A DNA stretch of 64,000 bases from Eutypa lata (Eukaryota; Ascomycota; Sordariomycetes; Xylariales; Diatrypaceae): contig JAKULF010000006.1 in assembly GCA_022661535.1 (NCBI GenBank), positions 2,289,001 to 2,353,000 of the forward strand, written 5' to 3'. The notes below the pieces were generated by a model. That model did no database searches and had not been told where the DNA came from. It worked only from the letters and a program-made list of their open reading frames with translations. Position numbers and translations under genes: made by a program. Shown piece by piece: positions 34,014 to 44,539 of this stretch. Each line of letters begins with the position of its first letter. Position 1 is the stretch's first letter.

Positions 34014-36133
34014 CTAAACTTGTTTCCAAATCGCCTCGTTGTAAACAGGCTCCTGGTCAGCCCCGTTCAGCAGTCCCATCCAATACGTAGTGTCCCGTCC
34101 ATCGAATTCCCTCCCATGAAAACCATTGCCCAAGAACTCCCACTGGTTCTTGCTCATGTATTGAATTTCATAGTCCTCGTACCGCGGATTCTCGAGTAGT
34201 TCGAAGAAGTGGACTCTTGACCCGGGATACATGGTAAGGCGGCCGTTTGGATCTCCCTTCTTGAACCACGAAGAACACGGACCTGTCCATGCTGTGCGGT
34301 TGACGTAGAGATCATGATGCTCTTGGAATGCCAATGCAGGCTCTATGCGCGGGGTAAGGGACTTGATGTTTTCGACCTGCATCTTGGTGATGGCTTTGAA
34401 CATGTAGTTTGAGAAGTGCTCGATAATTGGTAGTAAGGAACCGACGGCGAGAGGCCCATACTACGAAGGAGTTAGTCTGTCTATTTTATGATATCAAGGA
34501 GGGCTAGCATGTATGGGTCTGCTTACCGGCCCAGCAAACGAGAAGAAGTTGGGGAACTCGGGGACTGCGACAGCCAAGTAGGAAAGCGCCCTGCCCCCCT
34601 TCCAGATATCTTGTAGATTCTTGCCGTGCGCCTTGACGGGAAATCTTGGGATCCAGCTTGTGTTGAACCCGGTGGCACATATTATGACGTCTACTTCGTG
34701 ACTTGTTCCGTCATGCGCGATGAATCCCTTTTCAGTGATGCGCTGCATCTGGTTCGTGTGTACAGTCACGTTTGGTTCTATGAGAGCCTCGAGGAAACCA
34801 TCCCCTGGTGTTGGCCTTCTACAACCCACGGCGAAGTTCTCTGGGATGATGAAATCGGCAACCTCTGGCTTGCCTTTGAGTTTCCGTCTCATTTCGCTCT
34901 CGGAGAACTATAGTATATCTGTCAGCTCATGAAGCCTATGTTCGAACCTAGTCACGACTCACCTTTCGCGCCTCGGTCGCCTCTGGGCCGTCTTTCATCA
35001 AGAAGCGGAACCGTCGACCGATTTCACCCTCAACCATCTTACGATATTCGAGGTAGAGTTTTGGGTTGTCTCTCAGTTGTGCTTTTTGCGCGTCAGAGTC
35101 TGTTTTCCTGTTGGTTAGCATTCTGTCCATGGGATGGCACGTGTCGTATGACTCACATTGGAAATTTCCGCCGTCGGGACCAGCAAATCTCTGCGCAAAG
35201 CCAGCCGTGATCCATGTTGGCGACTTGATGAATGAGTGTAGCTCACGGACGTGCGGCTGTATATTAGGAACCACCTGTGCCGCGCTACTTCCTGCCCCGA
35301 TGACCATTACCTTCTTATCCTTGAGGTTATACTCGGTGTCCCATGCCGCCGTGTGCATCAATTTGCCTCGGAAAGCCTGTAATCCCTCTATGTTGGGGTA
35401 TCTGTAGTTGCTGTTTGTATGTTAGCTACTGATTTTGCGTCCCGAATTCTATGACCATTGAGATCGCGCTATGCTCTTACTTCAAAATGCCGCCGCCATT
35501 GAGGAAGACTTCGCAATAGTCATCGAAAACCGTCCCATCCGGTCTTTGGACTGATATGCGCCACTGTCCCTTGTCCTCCAGCCATTCTGCTTCTTTGATT
35601 GTGTGTTGAAGCCTAATAAATTGCATAAGCTCGTATTTGTCGACTATTCCTTTCAGGTATTTCCAAATCTCGTGGCCCGATGAATAGTATTCGGGCCAGA
35701 TGTGCGGTTCCCATGTGAATTGATATGATACGGATGGGATGTCGCAGGCCACCCCGGGATACCTAAGTACAAAATGAATATATGTCAGACCGCTGCGTTC
35801 AGGGGGTTTATGCAGTTATGCATGGATCTGACAGGGTCCTTGTAACACCACTTACACGTTCTCCAACCATGTTCCTCCAATCTGATCGTTTTTGTCATAA
35901 CAAACAACTTCAACGTTTTGAAGCACGTCTTCGGCCCTCTTGCAGAAGTTGATCCCGGAGCAGCCCGCGCCTAAGACAACAGCCCGTATTCGGCGCTTCG
36001 AGCCCATCGGCTCCTCCTTGATTCGGTACCCCGACTCATTCTCGCTGATCCAGTTAAATAGTCCCGGTGCCGCCGGCGAGGCGACCACGGGGACATTCAA
36101 CGCCTTACTCTCACCATCAAGCAAAGAACTCAT
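34014..36133 (-). CDS. Flavin monooxygenase, Baeyer-Villiger type (592 aa)
   Basis: FAD/NADPH-dependent monooxygenase that would insert oxygen next to a ketone or oxidise a heteroatom. Six exons on the minus strand (35856-36133, 35481-35762, 35157-35410, 34963-35099, 34527-34907, 34014-34460) join in frame with introns of 55-93 nt. The FAD motif GAGCSG is at residues 55-60. The BVMO fingerprint F-x-G-x3-H-x3-W-D spans F200-W210. The NADPH-side GAGSSA follows about 20 residues later, and the ATGFNTSW block is present. The acceptor of the fourth exon was set by frame (an earlier AG gives a stop). It is divergent from the permease at 36903 with a 769-bp shared promoter, so it probably acts on the imported compound or its product. 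Closest in layout to fungal BVMOs of catabolic or tailoring pathways. Confidence 0.9.
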
Positions 36134-36902
36134 GATGAAATTCTAGCAGCGAGTTGATAAATTACACTTATGAGATAGGAATCCTCGAGGCAAACTACAA
36201 GCAGCAGCACTACGGATAATTATAATCCTGATTCTAACTACCTAGGTAGGTAACTAGCACTAACTAGAGCTCGAGGATTTTAGTTCATATCCTAACTTGC
36301 CGTGAAACCTTTGATATTGATTGACACTAATTGCGACGACTCCGCTGCGATCAGGTCATGTATCAGGCAATCAGGTTAGTTGATAACTTCCTTCACGATT
36401 TGCGATTGCCAAACTGTGACTGTGAATGTCGAGCCTAGTGTGAACGAACTGGTTGAGACGTAGCTATAACCATAGGCTGTGTCTGTATAAAATCTCGGTT
36501 ACGGGCCATAGCCGAATGCAACATTACGATACTAGAGTAGGATTCCAGACTACATCCCGGCCACGTCCCGTTACTGCATACATACTACATGACTAAGGGT
36601 AAGGGTCCCAAGGGAGGGTTCTCAGGTTCTGTTACGGGCAGCCGAGATCGCCGCTTTTCACATGGGAGGGAGAGAATTTCCCGCGCTCCACTCGTACCCC
36701 GGAAGCAGCTGCATGTGTCTGCGGGACCAGTGGGACGCAGACCAATCCTGAAAGAGCGGTGGTAAATTGAACCAACGTACGCCCAATGTTGCTACTGCAT
36801 GTGCATAGGACACGGTCAAGCGCTAATGGTCTAGTTCCCGGGCTCTCCACAGTCGCGTGCAGACATATATACTGAGCCTCAGGGGACCTCGAGCTCTTCA
36901 TC
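36134..36902. promoter_or_regulatory. Divergent promoter between BVMO and MFS permease
   Basis: 769 bp between opposed start codons, a likely shared control region. No defined binding site is claimed; the Zn2Cys6 factor at 26.4-28.9 kb is a candidate regulator by proximity only. Confidence 0.4.
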
Positions 36903-38606
36903 ATGCAAGATTCTAGACCTCCACCTCCACCTCCACCACCATCTTCTCTTGCCCCTCACCGAAAGGCACGATCTCCAGAGTCGAAACTTAAAAGGACCCC
37001 CGATATGGCGGCGGACTCCATTGCTAGCGGCCAGCTTGAGGTCAAAGCCAAGAGCGAGGTCGATCATTCTGTTTCCGTCGCTGAGAATGGCGACCTCGGA
37101 GGAGAGATGACCCCTGAGGAAGAGGCGCGGATGGTGCGGAAGATGGACATCAACATCTTCCCCGTCGTCGTCGTTCTCTACATCCTATCATTCCTCGATA
37201 GGGTAAACATTGGTCAGTTTTGCGCTTCGATATTTTTTCCTCCTAGGGCATCTATCTAGGTAGGCTCAATTCTCGAGGCTTCTATGTAGTTAACGCTTTT
37301 TGTCTTAGGAAATGCCCGCCTGTATCACCTGGAGACGGACCTGGGTCTGCAGGGCAATGATTACCAGCTATGCGTGTCCATGCTTTTCATCACCTATGTC
37401 CTCTTCGAACTGCCGACCAACATCATTCTGAAGATGGTGCAGCCCAAGCGATTCATCCCCGCCGTCTCCATATGCTGGGGAGTCGTATCCTTAGCCACCG
37501 GCTTCGTCCAGAACAAGGGCCAGCTGATCGCCCTGCGCCTGCTCCTCGGTATCTTCGAGGCCGGCTACTTCCCCGCCATCTGCTTTTACCTGACCTTCTT
37601 CTACCGCCGCCGCGAGCTCGCCGTCCGCATCTTCTTCCTCTTCGCCGCGTCCGCCGTCTCCGGCTCCTGCGGCGGCCTTCTCGGCTACGCCATCGGGCTG
37701 ATGGATGGCGTCAGGGGCATGTCGGCCTGGCGTTGGCTGATGATCATCGAGGGCCTACCCACTATCGTGTTTGGTGTCCTCAGCTATTTCGTGCTCGCGA
37801 ACGACCCTTACGATGCGCGCTACCTGACCGACCGCGAAAAGTCATTCACGCCCATCCGGAAACAATTAGATGGTACGTCACTAGGACTCGAGGGCGACAA
37901 GGATAAAATCGATTGGCAGCAGTGCTTCGAGGCGTGGAAGGATTGGAAGGTGTGGGGGTTGGCCATAGCGCAGATCGGTGTTACGGTTATGCTTTATAGC
38001 TATAGCACCTTCTTACCCACGATCATCAACGCGCTCGGCTACAGCGGCATCCACACCAATTTACTGACAATCCCGTGTTATGCGTGCGGCGCTATCGTCT
38101 ACCTGTGCGTGGCTTATTACTCCGATAAGACCGGATACCGCGGTTACTTTGCTGTTGGTGGGTGCCTGACTGCATGCGCCGGGTATGCAATCATGCTCGG
38201 GACGCCGCGTTATGGTGCCGGGGCACAATACGCCGGGTGTATCATCATTGCCAGCGGTCTTTACGTGGCGGTCGGAATCCCCATTAGCTGGATGCCGAAC
38301 AACCTGCCGAGTCACTTCAAGCGCGCGGCAGGCCAGGGGACTAGCATGACACTGGGCAATACCGCAGGTATATACGCTAGTTTCATCTACCGGACGCAAG
38401 ACTCGCCAGAGTACAAGCTTGGCCATGGCATAGCGCTGGCGTTCGTGTTCTGCTCAGGGTGCCTGTTTGCCGTCATCTCCTACTTCCTATGGCGCGAAAA
38501 CCAGAAGCGGGACCGGGGAGAGAGGGATTACATTCTCGAAGGTAAGACGGAGGAGGAAATTGCAAGGTTGGGCGATTATCACCCAAGCTACCGGTACCTC
38601 TATTGA
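36903..38606 (+). CDS. MFS permease, allantoate/nicotinate (ACS) family (535 aa)
   Basis: Anion:cation symporter-type major facilitator, plasma-membrane importer of an organic anion. Exons 36903-37212 and 37309-38606 are separated by a 96-nt intron with a GTCAGT donor. The N-terminal about 85 residues are cytosolic, beginning with a Pro-rich run (eight prolines). Twelve hydrophobic segments follow. Typical family features are MDINIFP-x-x-x-x-LY-x-x-SFLDRVNIGNA in the first helix, R-x-LLG-x-FEAGYFPA in the fourth, and YRRRELAVR in the following loop. Relatives (Dal5, Tna1, Vht1) carry allantoate, nicotinate, biotin or similar acids. Divergent from the BVMO. A second in-frame ATG lies near 37004, so the Pro-rich tail may not always be translated. 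Confidence 0.92.
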
Positions 38607-39328
38607 AAGATGTTTGTGATGATATTGTCTAGAGTGTTGGACTATCTCCGGGTGGAATGCAAAAACTAACGACTATCAACCGCGTTGAACTAATTAATAT
38701 AATATACCTAGACAAAACGTTAGTACTAAATTTGCAATACCACTAACCAAACTTGTTAACCTAAATAAAATACATGTATGATTGCAATACAAAGGCTGGG
38801 GGGTACATAAAGGCCATGTCACATTACTTTCCGTTTTTGAACGAGAATTCTTCACTATTCGTAACTCTACGTACTAGATATGTAACGAAGAAGGAACAAA
38901 GTGTTAATATATGGACGCTAAGTAAGACAATATTCCCTTCCATGGTGCATTAAATAGCAATAAATGGGGTCGTCTCGTTAGCTAGTGTTGACGTGAGCCA
39001 GTATTGAATGTTTGTCGTTTTGTGAATTCCCCCATCGTCACGTCCGATGACTTCTGCACCGGCCAGCCTCACGATAGATCGGCTAGGTAACCATTGAGTT
39101 TTCGTAACGCCAGCGACCAAATGTCCATCCACGTCAATGAAATTGTACCATTGATATTTCACACTAGAATAAGATTTCGCACCAGCCAAAGTATCTAAAC
39201 ACTTACCACCGTCTACTTTGCATCAGATATTCCCATTCTTTGCCTTCGACAGCTATCTTTCCGATTGGGGCCAATCTCTTACAGCAGAATTCTACCCCAA
39301 ATTACACCAATACAAAGGCTAGGCTGCG
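38607..39328. other. Intergenic spacer, 0.72 kb
   Basis: Between two plus-strand genes. AT-rich near the permease 3' end. A short stretch at 38950-39189 has an open frame on the minus strand without recognisable similarity; not called. Confidence 0.35.
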
Positions 39329-39982
39329 ATGGAGCCCACTCGAAAGCAATCGATATTTTTCTCCATCCCAATCGAGATTCGATGCGAGATCTATAGACAT
39401 TGCGTTCCTTTTCTGCAGGAGCAACGTGATCTCAAGCGTCTGTACAACCCCGACGAACAAAAAGTCAAGGTTAGCATCCCAAGTTTGCTACTGGTATGCA
39501 AGGCCATACACAATGAAGCTACACCCGTCTTTCTGTCTTTCGCCACAGTCTTCCTTGGTATGGAGGCACGATGGGCCATCCGCAGTGCCAACCCACTCTA
39601 CCTACCCCTAGTACGCGACCTCCAAATTCAACTCAAATCCGACTATTGGCCCTCCCACTACGGCCTTGACGAATTTACGGAGCGATGCGGCAAAGATCTC
39701 AGAGATCTTCGGGTAGTTCACATCCATTACACGAAGCCCCGAATCTGTTTCTGCAACGAGTGCTCTGTGTGGTATCTTCCCCCGAGACGCTGGCACAAGA
39801 CGGATCTCGCCTCGTTGGACGAGTTGCTTGCCTCAAACGACAACTTGGATGTTGTGAAGGTCAGCGGACATTACGATAAGGAATGGTACCGGAACCTTCA
39901 GAACGCTATGAAGGAGAGAAAGCGAGTTCCGAAAACCCTACTCTTGTCGGACGAAGAAGCAATGCGGGCACTAGACACCTAG
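39329..39982 (+). CDS. Hypothetical protein, F-box-like N-terminus (217 aa)
   Basis: Single-exon gene of unknown function. The N-terminal IPIEIRCEIYRHC segment followed by PSLLLVCKAIHNEA resembles the opening of a large group of fungal proteins with F-box-like or 2EXR-type starts. There is a Cys/His-containing middle (CFCNECSVW near residue 135) that is too short for a confident zinc site. No signal peptide or membrane segment. The gene stands alone between the permease and the hemerythrin relic. Confidence 0.55.
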   Translation: MEPTRKQSIFFSIPIEIRCEIYRHCVPFLQEQRDLKRLYNPDEQKVKVSIPSLLLVCKAIHNEATPVFLSFATVFLGMEARWAIRSANPLYLPLVRDLQIQLKSDYWPSHYGLDEFTERCGKDLRDLRVVHIHYTKPRICFCNECSVWYLPPRRWHKTDLASLDELLASNDNLDVVKVSGHYDKEWYRNLQNAMKERKRVPKTLLLSDEEAMRALDT

Positions 39983-40774
39983 GTACGACCAAGAATAAGG
40001 ATATGAAGCAGTTGCGGAGAAGGGCGTTGTCATGCGGAGGCAACAGATGAGGAGATGAATGGCAAAAAGGGGCACGGGCATTATGTTTGATTAGGACATC
40101 TCAGGGAGAGCATGGGGATAAGTCTATAATAGCTTCTCAGTCAACTGGGCTTAAGGTTAGGAAAGGGAGGCTAATATCTTGATGGCGAAGTCATGTTTGG
40201 AAGTGGCATTCGTCTTGGCTAGGTTGCACAAGCACCCTCAATGCTTAATGAAATGCGGAGAGACACAGGACAAGCTATAACTGCATAACCTACACCTCAA
40301 TGCTATGGTAGCCTATACAAGATGTCAGCTTAAGTCCACTATACTATACAGGGATATTTGATGCTAGTTCTCTATGCTTCATTAGCTCGCATTTTCATTC
40401 GTCTAGATACGTACATGCAGGCAGCAAGGTGGCATTCACTTTGATATGTAGCAAGGAGGCTATATTTCATACCTGCTAGAGATACATCATTTCAAGTGCA
40501 ACTGCTTCCCATTGAAGCTTCATTTTCTTCCCGCCTAACCAGTTCACGACCCTCCCCCTAATGAATTGGCATCCCGTGAGGAATTACAATAGCCCCGAAA
40601 AATCGCCAATGATGGCTAGTATCACGCCTTGTATGTATAGCAACACGCTGTTAGCGTTAATCCATACTTCGACGTTTGAAACCGAGCAGGCGCGTACTGA
40701 CATTTGATCCCGCGCCTTAGTATCAACTATGCCTTACTAACAGGACTCTCTGTCTTTTTTCTTTCTTTTTTTAG
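39983..40774. other. Intergenic spacer, 0.79 kb
   Basis: No intact gene. The right end (40700-40774) ends in a T-rich tract and AG that looks like the intron acceptor of the decayed hemerythrin gene. The piece just before it could be that gene's first exon, with an LIPR stretch, but it is too damaged to call. Confidence 0.35.
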
Positions 40775-41256
40775 GATGACCCTTCCACCATCGAAGCTTC
40801 GCACATGGCCCTTAGCCATAATTCCTTCATCCATAGTTTCAACAGCATATACCAGCGAACCCCTCGTGTACAACTGCCCGTTGACACGTCCGATCTCGTC
40901 GGTTATTGCCTACCCTGGATTGAGAGCGTTTCTACGTTTTCCGCACATTGATAAGGCAGCCGGTCGGGATAGGCTGATGGGCATTTTACAGCGGCATGGA
41001 ACGTATGAAGAAGTATCTTCTCGACAAGAGCACAGACTTCTCTGGCACCGAATTGATTGCTATCATGGATTCCTTCAAGGAACCATTACATAGCCATCTC
41101 AAGGCCGAACCGGGTGCTTTTGTGGCACTCCCGATGTACATCACCCCAGGCAAACCTGTCGATATCCTAGGTATTGCTGATGCTGCCAGTAAGATTGAGT
41201 TTTACTGCAGTGTGTCGTCTTGCTTTGGTCTATTCGGGCCGATGGTGCTTCGTTAG
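40775..41256 (+). pseudogene. Hemerythrin-domain gene relic, metal-ligand segments missing
   Basis: Three frames in succession match one fungal hemerythrin-like protein. Frame one (40775-40936) gives MALSHNSFIHSFNSIYQ and GYCLPWIESVST. Frame two (40938 to about 40983) gives FPHIDKAAGRDRLMG. Frame three (40984-41256) gives FYSGMERMKKYLLDKS and FKEPLHSHLKAEPGAFVALP. At the first frame change the expected His-rich H-x-x-x-E segment is absent, and at the second the E-Q-H segment is absent. So two small deletions removed most iron ligands and broke the frame. The C-terminus is also short. Frame changes at intron-free positions make a functional gene unlikely, unless these are assembly errors. Confidence 0.65.
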
Positions 41257-41893
41257 GTAGCTGTTCGCCTGATGGCGAAGCGAAGCAGTTGGGGGTCTGA
41301 GGGGAGTAGTATGGAGCTCTGATCGCAGCAATGGATAGACTTGAAATATAACGATCAAGCTGGGACAAAGAGAATCTGCCTAAATGGAAAGACAAGAATT
41401 TAGTATAAGGCGAGATAAATCAATAGTGCTTGTCATCCTCTAACTAACATAAAGAAAGGTGATAAACATATCTTGGTGTGGGCGTTAAGGAGTAGCATAA
41501 TAGGATATGAATTAGAAAAACAACGAAATCTACTACCATCAACTTTCTCAAAGGCTTAACCAAAAAGGCGTCTTTATGAATTACACCCCTTGAATCATGA
41601 CGAAATAGAACCAGAGCTACTTTATGTACATGGGATACTATCTATGAAGGTTGACAGATAAATCCCCTGACACGTATCCAACCCTTTCCTATTAGGATGG
41701 AGTAAATTGCTAAGCCGGTTCGTTCAGGCTTATCGTTAGGCTAGAAGAGCTCTACCAGGGAACACCAGTGCTCAAAGTCAGAGAGGTTAAATTGTTATTG
41801 CGATCTCTTAGTTTGGAAATGACGTTCCAAACGGATTTGGTTTTGTGGGCAGATGGTTGAGTAGAACCTGACAGTCTCGAGTTATCTTAAGAG
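41257..41893. other. Convergent spacer, 0.64 kb
   Basis: Between the hemerythrin relic and the 3' end of the minus-strand ankyrin-deaminase gene. The first part may be the decayed C-terminus of the relic. Nothing else recognised. Confidence 0.35.
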
Positions 41894-43552
41894 CTAGCGT
41901 CCGGCATCGTATAACACGGAGATATCCAATCGTAGAAAATCATTGATATGTGCAATAAACTGCGAACAGTCATCGCACACGGGGCGGCTGACCATGATAA
42001 TGGCTCTTGTCACAGAAGTTGGTGGGTTAATGGCCTTCAACCTTGACAAGAGCCTTTGGCTTTTTGTTTGCTCTGTAGTGGTTTCCACCAAGGAGGCTTT
42101 GGACATTAATCCTTCGAGACTCTGGTCGGAAGAGAACGTCTCTGATGGTGTTTGAGTGCTGTCGCCGACTTCATTCTTGAGGAAGACATGATGTTTGACA
42201 AAATATGCCACTAGCTGCTTTTCAGCATGAGATGCATAGAATTGGCCTGGAATGCCTTGGTCATAATCGTGTTCTTGTAGGTTGAATCCAGTATCCTTAC
42301 AAATCTTAAGCACCTCTTTTGTCGAGCCTTCCCCCCCAACCCGAGTATTACCATATTCTGCATGTGCCCAACCACTCATAGCAGCTATGACAGGGAACTG
42401 CGTTGTGCGATCCATGGCGCCAATTGTTTTCCATTCGTTCGAACGATGGAATTGCGCAATCAACGTTATTAAATTATCATCTCCTGGCGTTTCGATAAAC
42501 TTGAAATTATACAGCTCCAGGCCACCTTCACAATGTGGTTGTGAGGTGTCTTCGAGCAAACGAACAATTGCTCCACGATCCATTTCCCTCGCAAATGTGT
42601 CTTCCCTAGGAAGCTTTTGGTGCCGTTCCTTTGCATTCGTTCTTGTAAGTCTCGCAAAATCAACAGCCTTCAGTCGTAGCCCATCTCGTATGCAGTAGAG
42701 GTTTGGGTTGGCATCAGAAAGTATAAGATGTCGAACAGTATCCAGTCGACCCCATAGTGCAGCTTCCATCAGAGGTGTTCTTCCTTCCGCGTCTTGCGCA
42801 TTTGGATCGGCGCCTTTTTTTAAGAACAAGACCACCATACCAAAATGTTCACCTTCCGCCGCTAAATGTAGTACTGTTCGGCCAGTGACACAGTCTTCGT
42901 CTTGGATGCTGGTTCCCGGAGGACTATCTTCCACGCCACGAAGGAGAATATCAGATTCAGAAGATGTTTCTAGATATTCCAGAACGTACTCTACGTCTCC
43001 TCGGACAACAGCAGCAATAACATCCTCAAATAATTTGCTTTCATCGCCACTCTTAATCCCACATGCCGCTGTTGACGATGCGCGATGATCCTCCTTTGCT
43101 TCACTCCATCGGGGCTTGTTCCTAAGGTTTTGCTTGAAGCTGTTGCGGAGATCATCCTGTTTACGCCTCTCAAAATAAGGCTTTGGATCCGCGTTACCAG
43201 ATACAAATAGTGCTTTAGCCTTGTCAATATAATACCAAGCTTTGGCCTTCTTGTTGTCAAAGGGAAAACGAAGTATGTATCTATTACATCCTTCACCATT
43301 ATCTTCGCTACAGCGCCATAAGCGTCGATATCTGCCTGTATATTCTTTTATATCAAACTGGTGCTGGTGGATTTCATGGCAGATAGGACAAAGAACGTAG
43401 ACAGAAGACGCGTTCCACCACTGAACATCAGCATAGAGCCTCTTTCTCAGGTTCATTCGATTTGCCGCTCGTAGCTGTTCCAGATCAAGGTGGGAGAGCC
43501 CACAGTCGCTCGCAGAGGTCGAACTGCCCCCTTTAGAACTATAAATTGCCAT
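41894..43552 (-). CDS. Ankyrin repeat protein with DYW-like cytidine deaminase domain (552 aa)
   Basis: Three parts can be read. An N-terminal zinc-ribbon-like region has C55-x2-C58 and C81-x7-C89. Ankyrin repeats cover about residues 210-330, with the GRTVLHLAAEGEH and GRTPLMEAALWGR signatures. The C-terminal deaminase-like domain has H442-A-E444 on its first zinc helix and P524-x-C526-x2-C529 on the second, the arrangement of nucleic-acid cytidine deaminases of the DYW type; the protein ends in DISVLYDAGR. All expected zinc and proton-transfer residues are present, so it may be active. The start is the ATG at 43552; the frame is open six codons further without ATG. Intronless. It is divergent from the glycerate kinase-like gene. 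RNA or DNA editing, or a defence or incompatibility role, are possibilities known for related folds; none is shown here. Confidence 0.8.
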   Translation of the reverse strand: MAIYSSKGGSSTSASDCGLSHLDLEQLRAANRMNLRKRLYADVQWWNASSVYVLCPICHEIHQHQFDIKEYTGRYRRLWRCSEDNGEGCNRYILRFPFDNKKAKAWYYIDKAKALFVSGNADPKPYFERRKQDDLRNSFKQNLRNKPRWSEAKEDHRASSTAACGIKSGDESKLFEDVIAAVVRGDVEYVLEYLETSSESDILLRGVEDSPPGTSIQDEDCVTGRTVLHLAAEGEHFGMVVLFLKKGADPNAQDAEGRTPLMEAALWGRLDTVRHLILSDANPNLYCIRDGLRLKAVDFARLTRTNAKERHQKLPREDTFAREMDRGAIVRLLEDTSQPHCEGGLELYNFKFIETPGDDNLITLIAQFHRSNEWKTIGAMDRTTQFPVIAAMSGWAHAEYGNTRVGGEGSTKEVLKICKDTGFNLQEHDYDQGIPGQFYASHAEKQLVAYFVKHHVFLKNEVGDSTQTPSETFSSDQSLEGLMSKASLVETTTEQTKSQRLLSRLKAINPPTSVTRAIIMVSRPVCDDCSQFIAHINDFLRLDISVLYDAGR

Positions 43553-44539
43553 GGTCAACGTTGAATCCACAGGGATGTGTAGCCATAGTATACGATCTGA
43601 AAGCCTACAATTTTTCGTGGTGTACTACTTACCCTTGATATATTACACTGAATAGTGTTACTTTAATATTAAGTTAAGTAATGAAACACAAGCGATAGTA
43701 TATACCTAGGTAGATTGGAACCCCACGCCTCGGTCCGGGAGAGTTTCTTACTTCCTATTATCTGCTACTAGATATGCTAACTACGACCATGGTGTTACAC
43801 AGCCTAATAGCAGTAATAATAGCGGCCAACTAAGAGCTCTGGGAGATTTTTTTAATCAAATCATGGTTGTTAAGGTTGGACCAAGGAGGGCCCAAGATCC
43901 CCTCTGAAGCTCCTCAAATGCTTCAAATAGCTATACCCTGATTGACATATTCAAATCGACGAAATAGTAATGGCAAGATTCTCTTAACTTGACGATAAAA
44001 CTTCACCTAGACACCATATGTTTCATTAATACCCTAAGAAAAGCACTTGCGGTCACTCTAAACTGGGCCGCCCTATGTTTAATACCACAACCTTTGAAAT
44101 GCTATCCCATTAGTGAATATAGGGGCCGATTAACCTTGCCAAGAACCAACCTAAAAATGACACAATTGGCATCTTGATTCCCATTCAGTGTTGCTCCTGT
44201 CTGAAACTACATAGGTACGGAGTTTCCGATCTCAAAAATTACTTACATAATACCCCTGAAGCACAACCGCGGCTACTAGACCGATCCCGCTAGGTACTGT
44301 TAGGGGCGGGGCAGCCGGGGCTCTCCGCGAACGGTGGGTAACACAATCTAGACACCGATGCCGCGAATCACCTCATGCTTATCATCCCACTCCCCTCCTA
44401 TATTAGATATACAGCCCTCATTAACTACTAACTACCTCTAATCTAGGTTGCGACAACGGCCAGAGCCGCAGACGGAGGACACTCACTCACTCGTATAAAC
44501 ACCGGCAATATATCATTTCTCCCATTTCGCGTTCCAAAC
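43553..44539. promoter_or_regulatory. Divergent promoter region, deaminase and glycerate kinase
   Basis: 987 bp between opposed start codons. AT-rich centre; a GC-richer block at about 44270-44350. No gene or named site recognised. Confidence 0.35.

Noticed and set aside
37370..37906. Open frame overlapping the ACS permease
   Set aside because: Arg/Leu/Pro-rich shadow in another frame; the permease frame carries membrane helices and family motifs.
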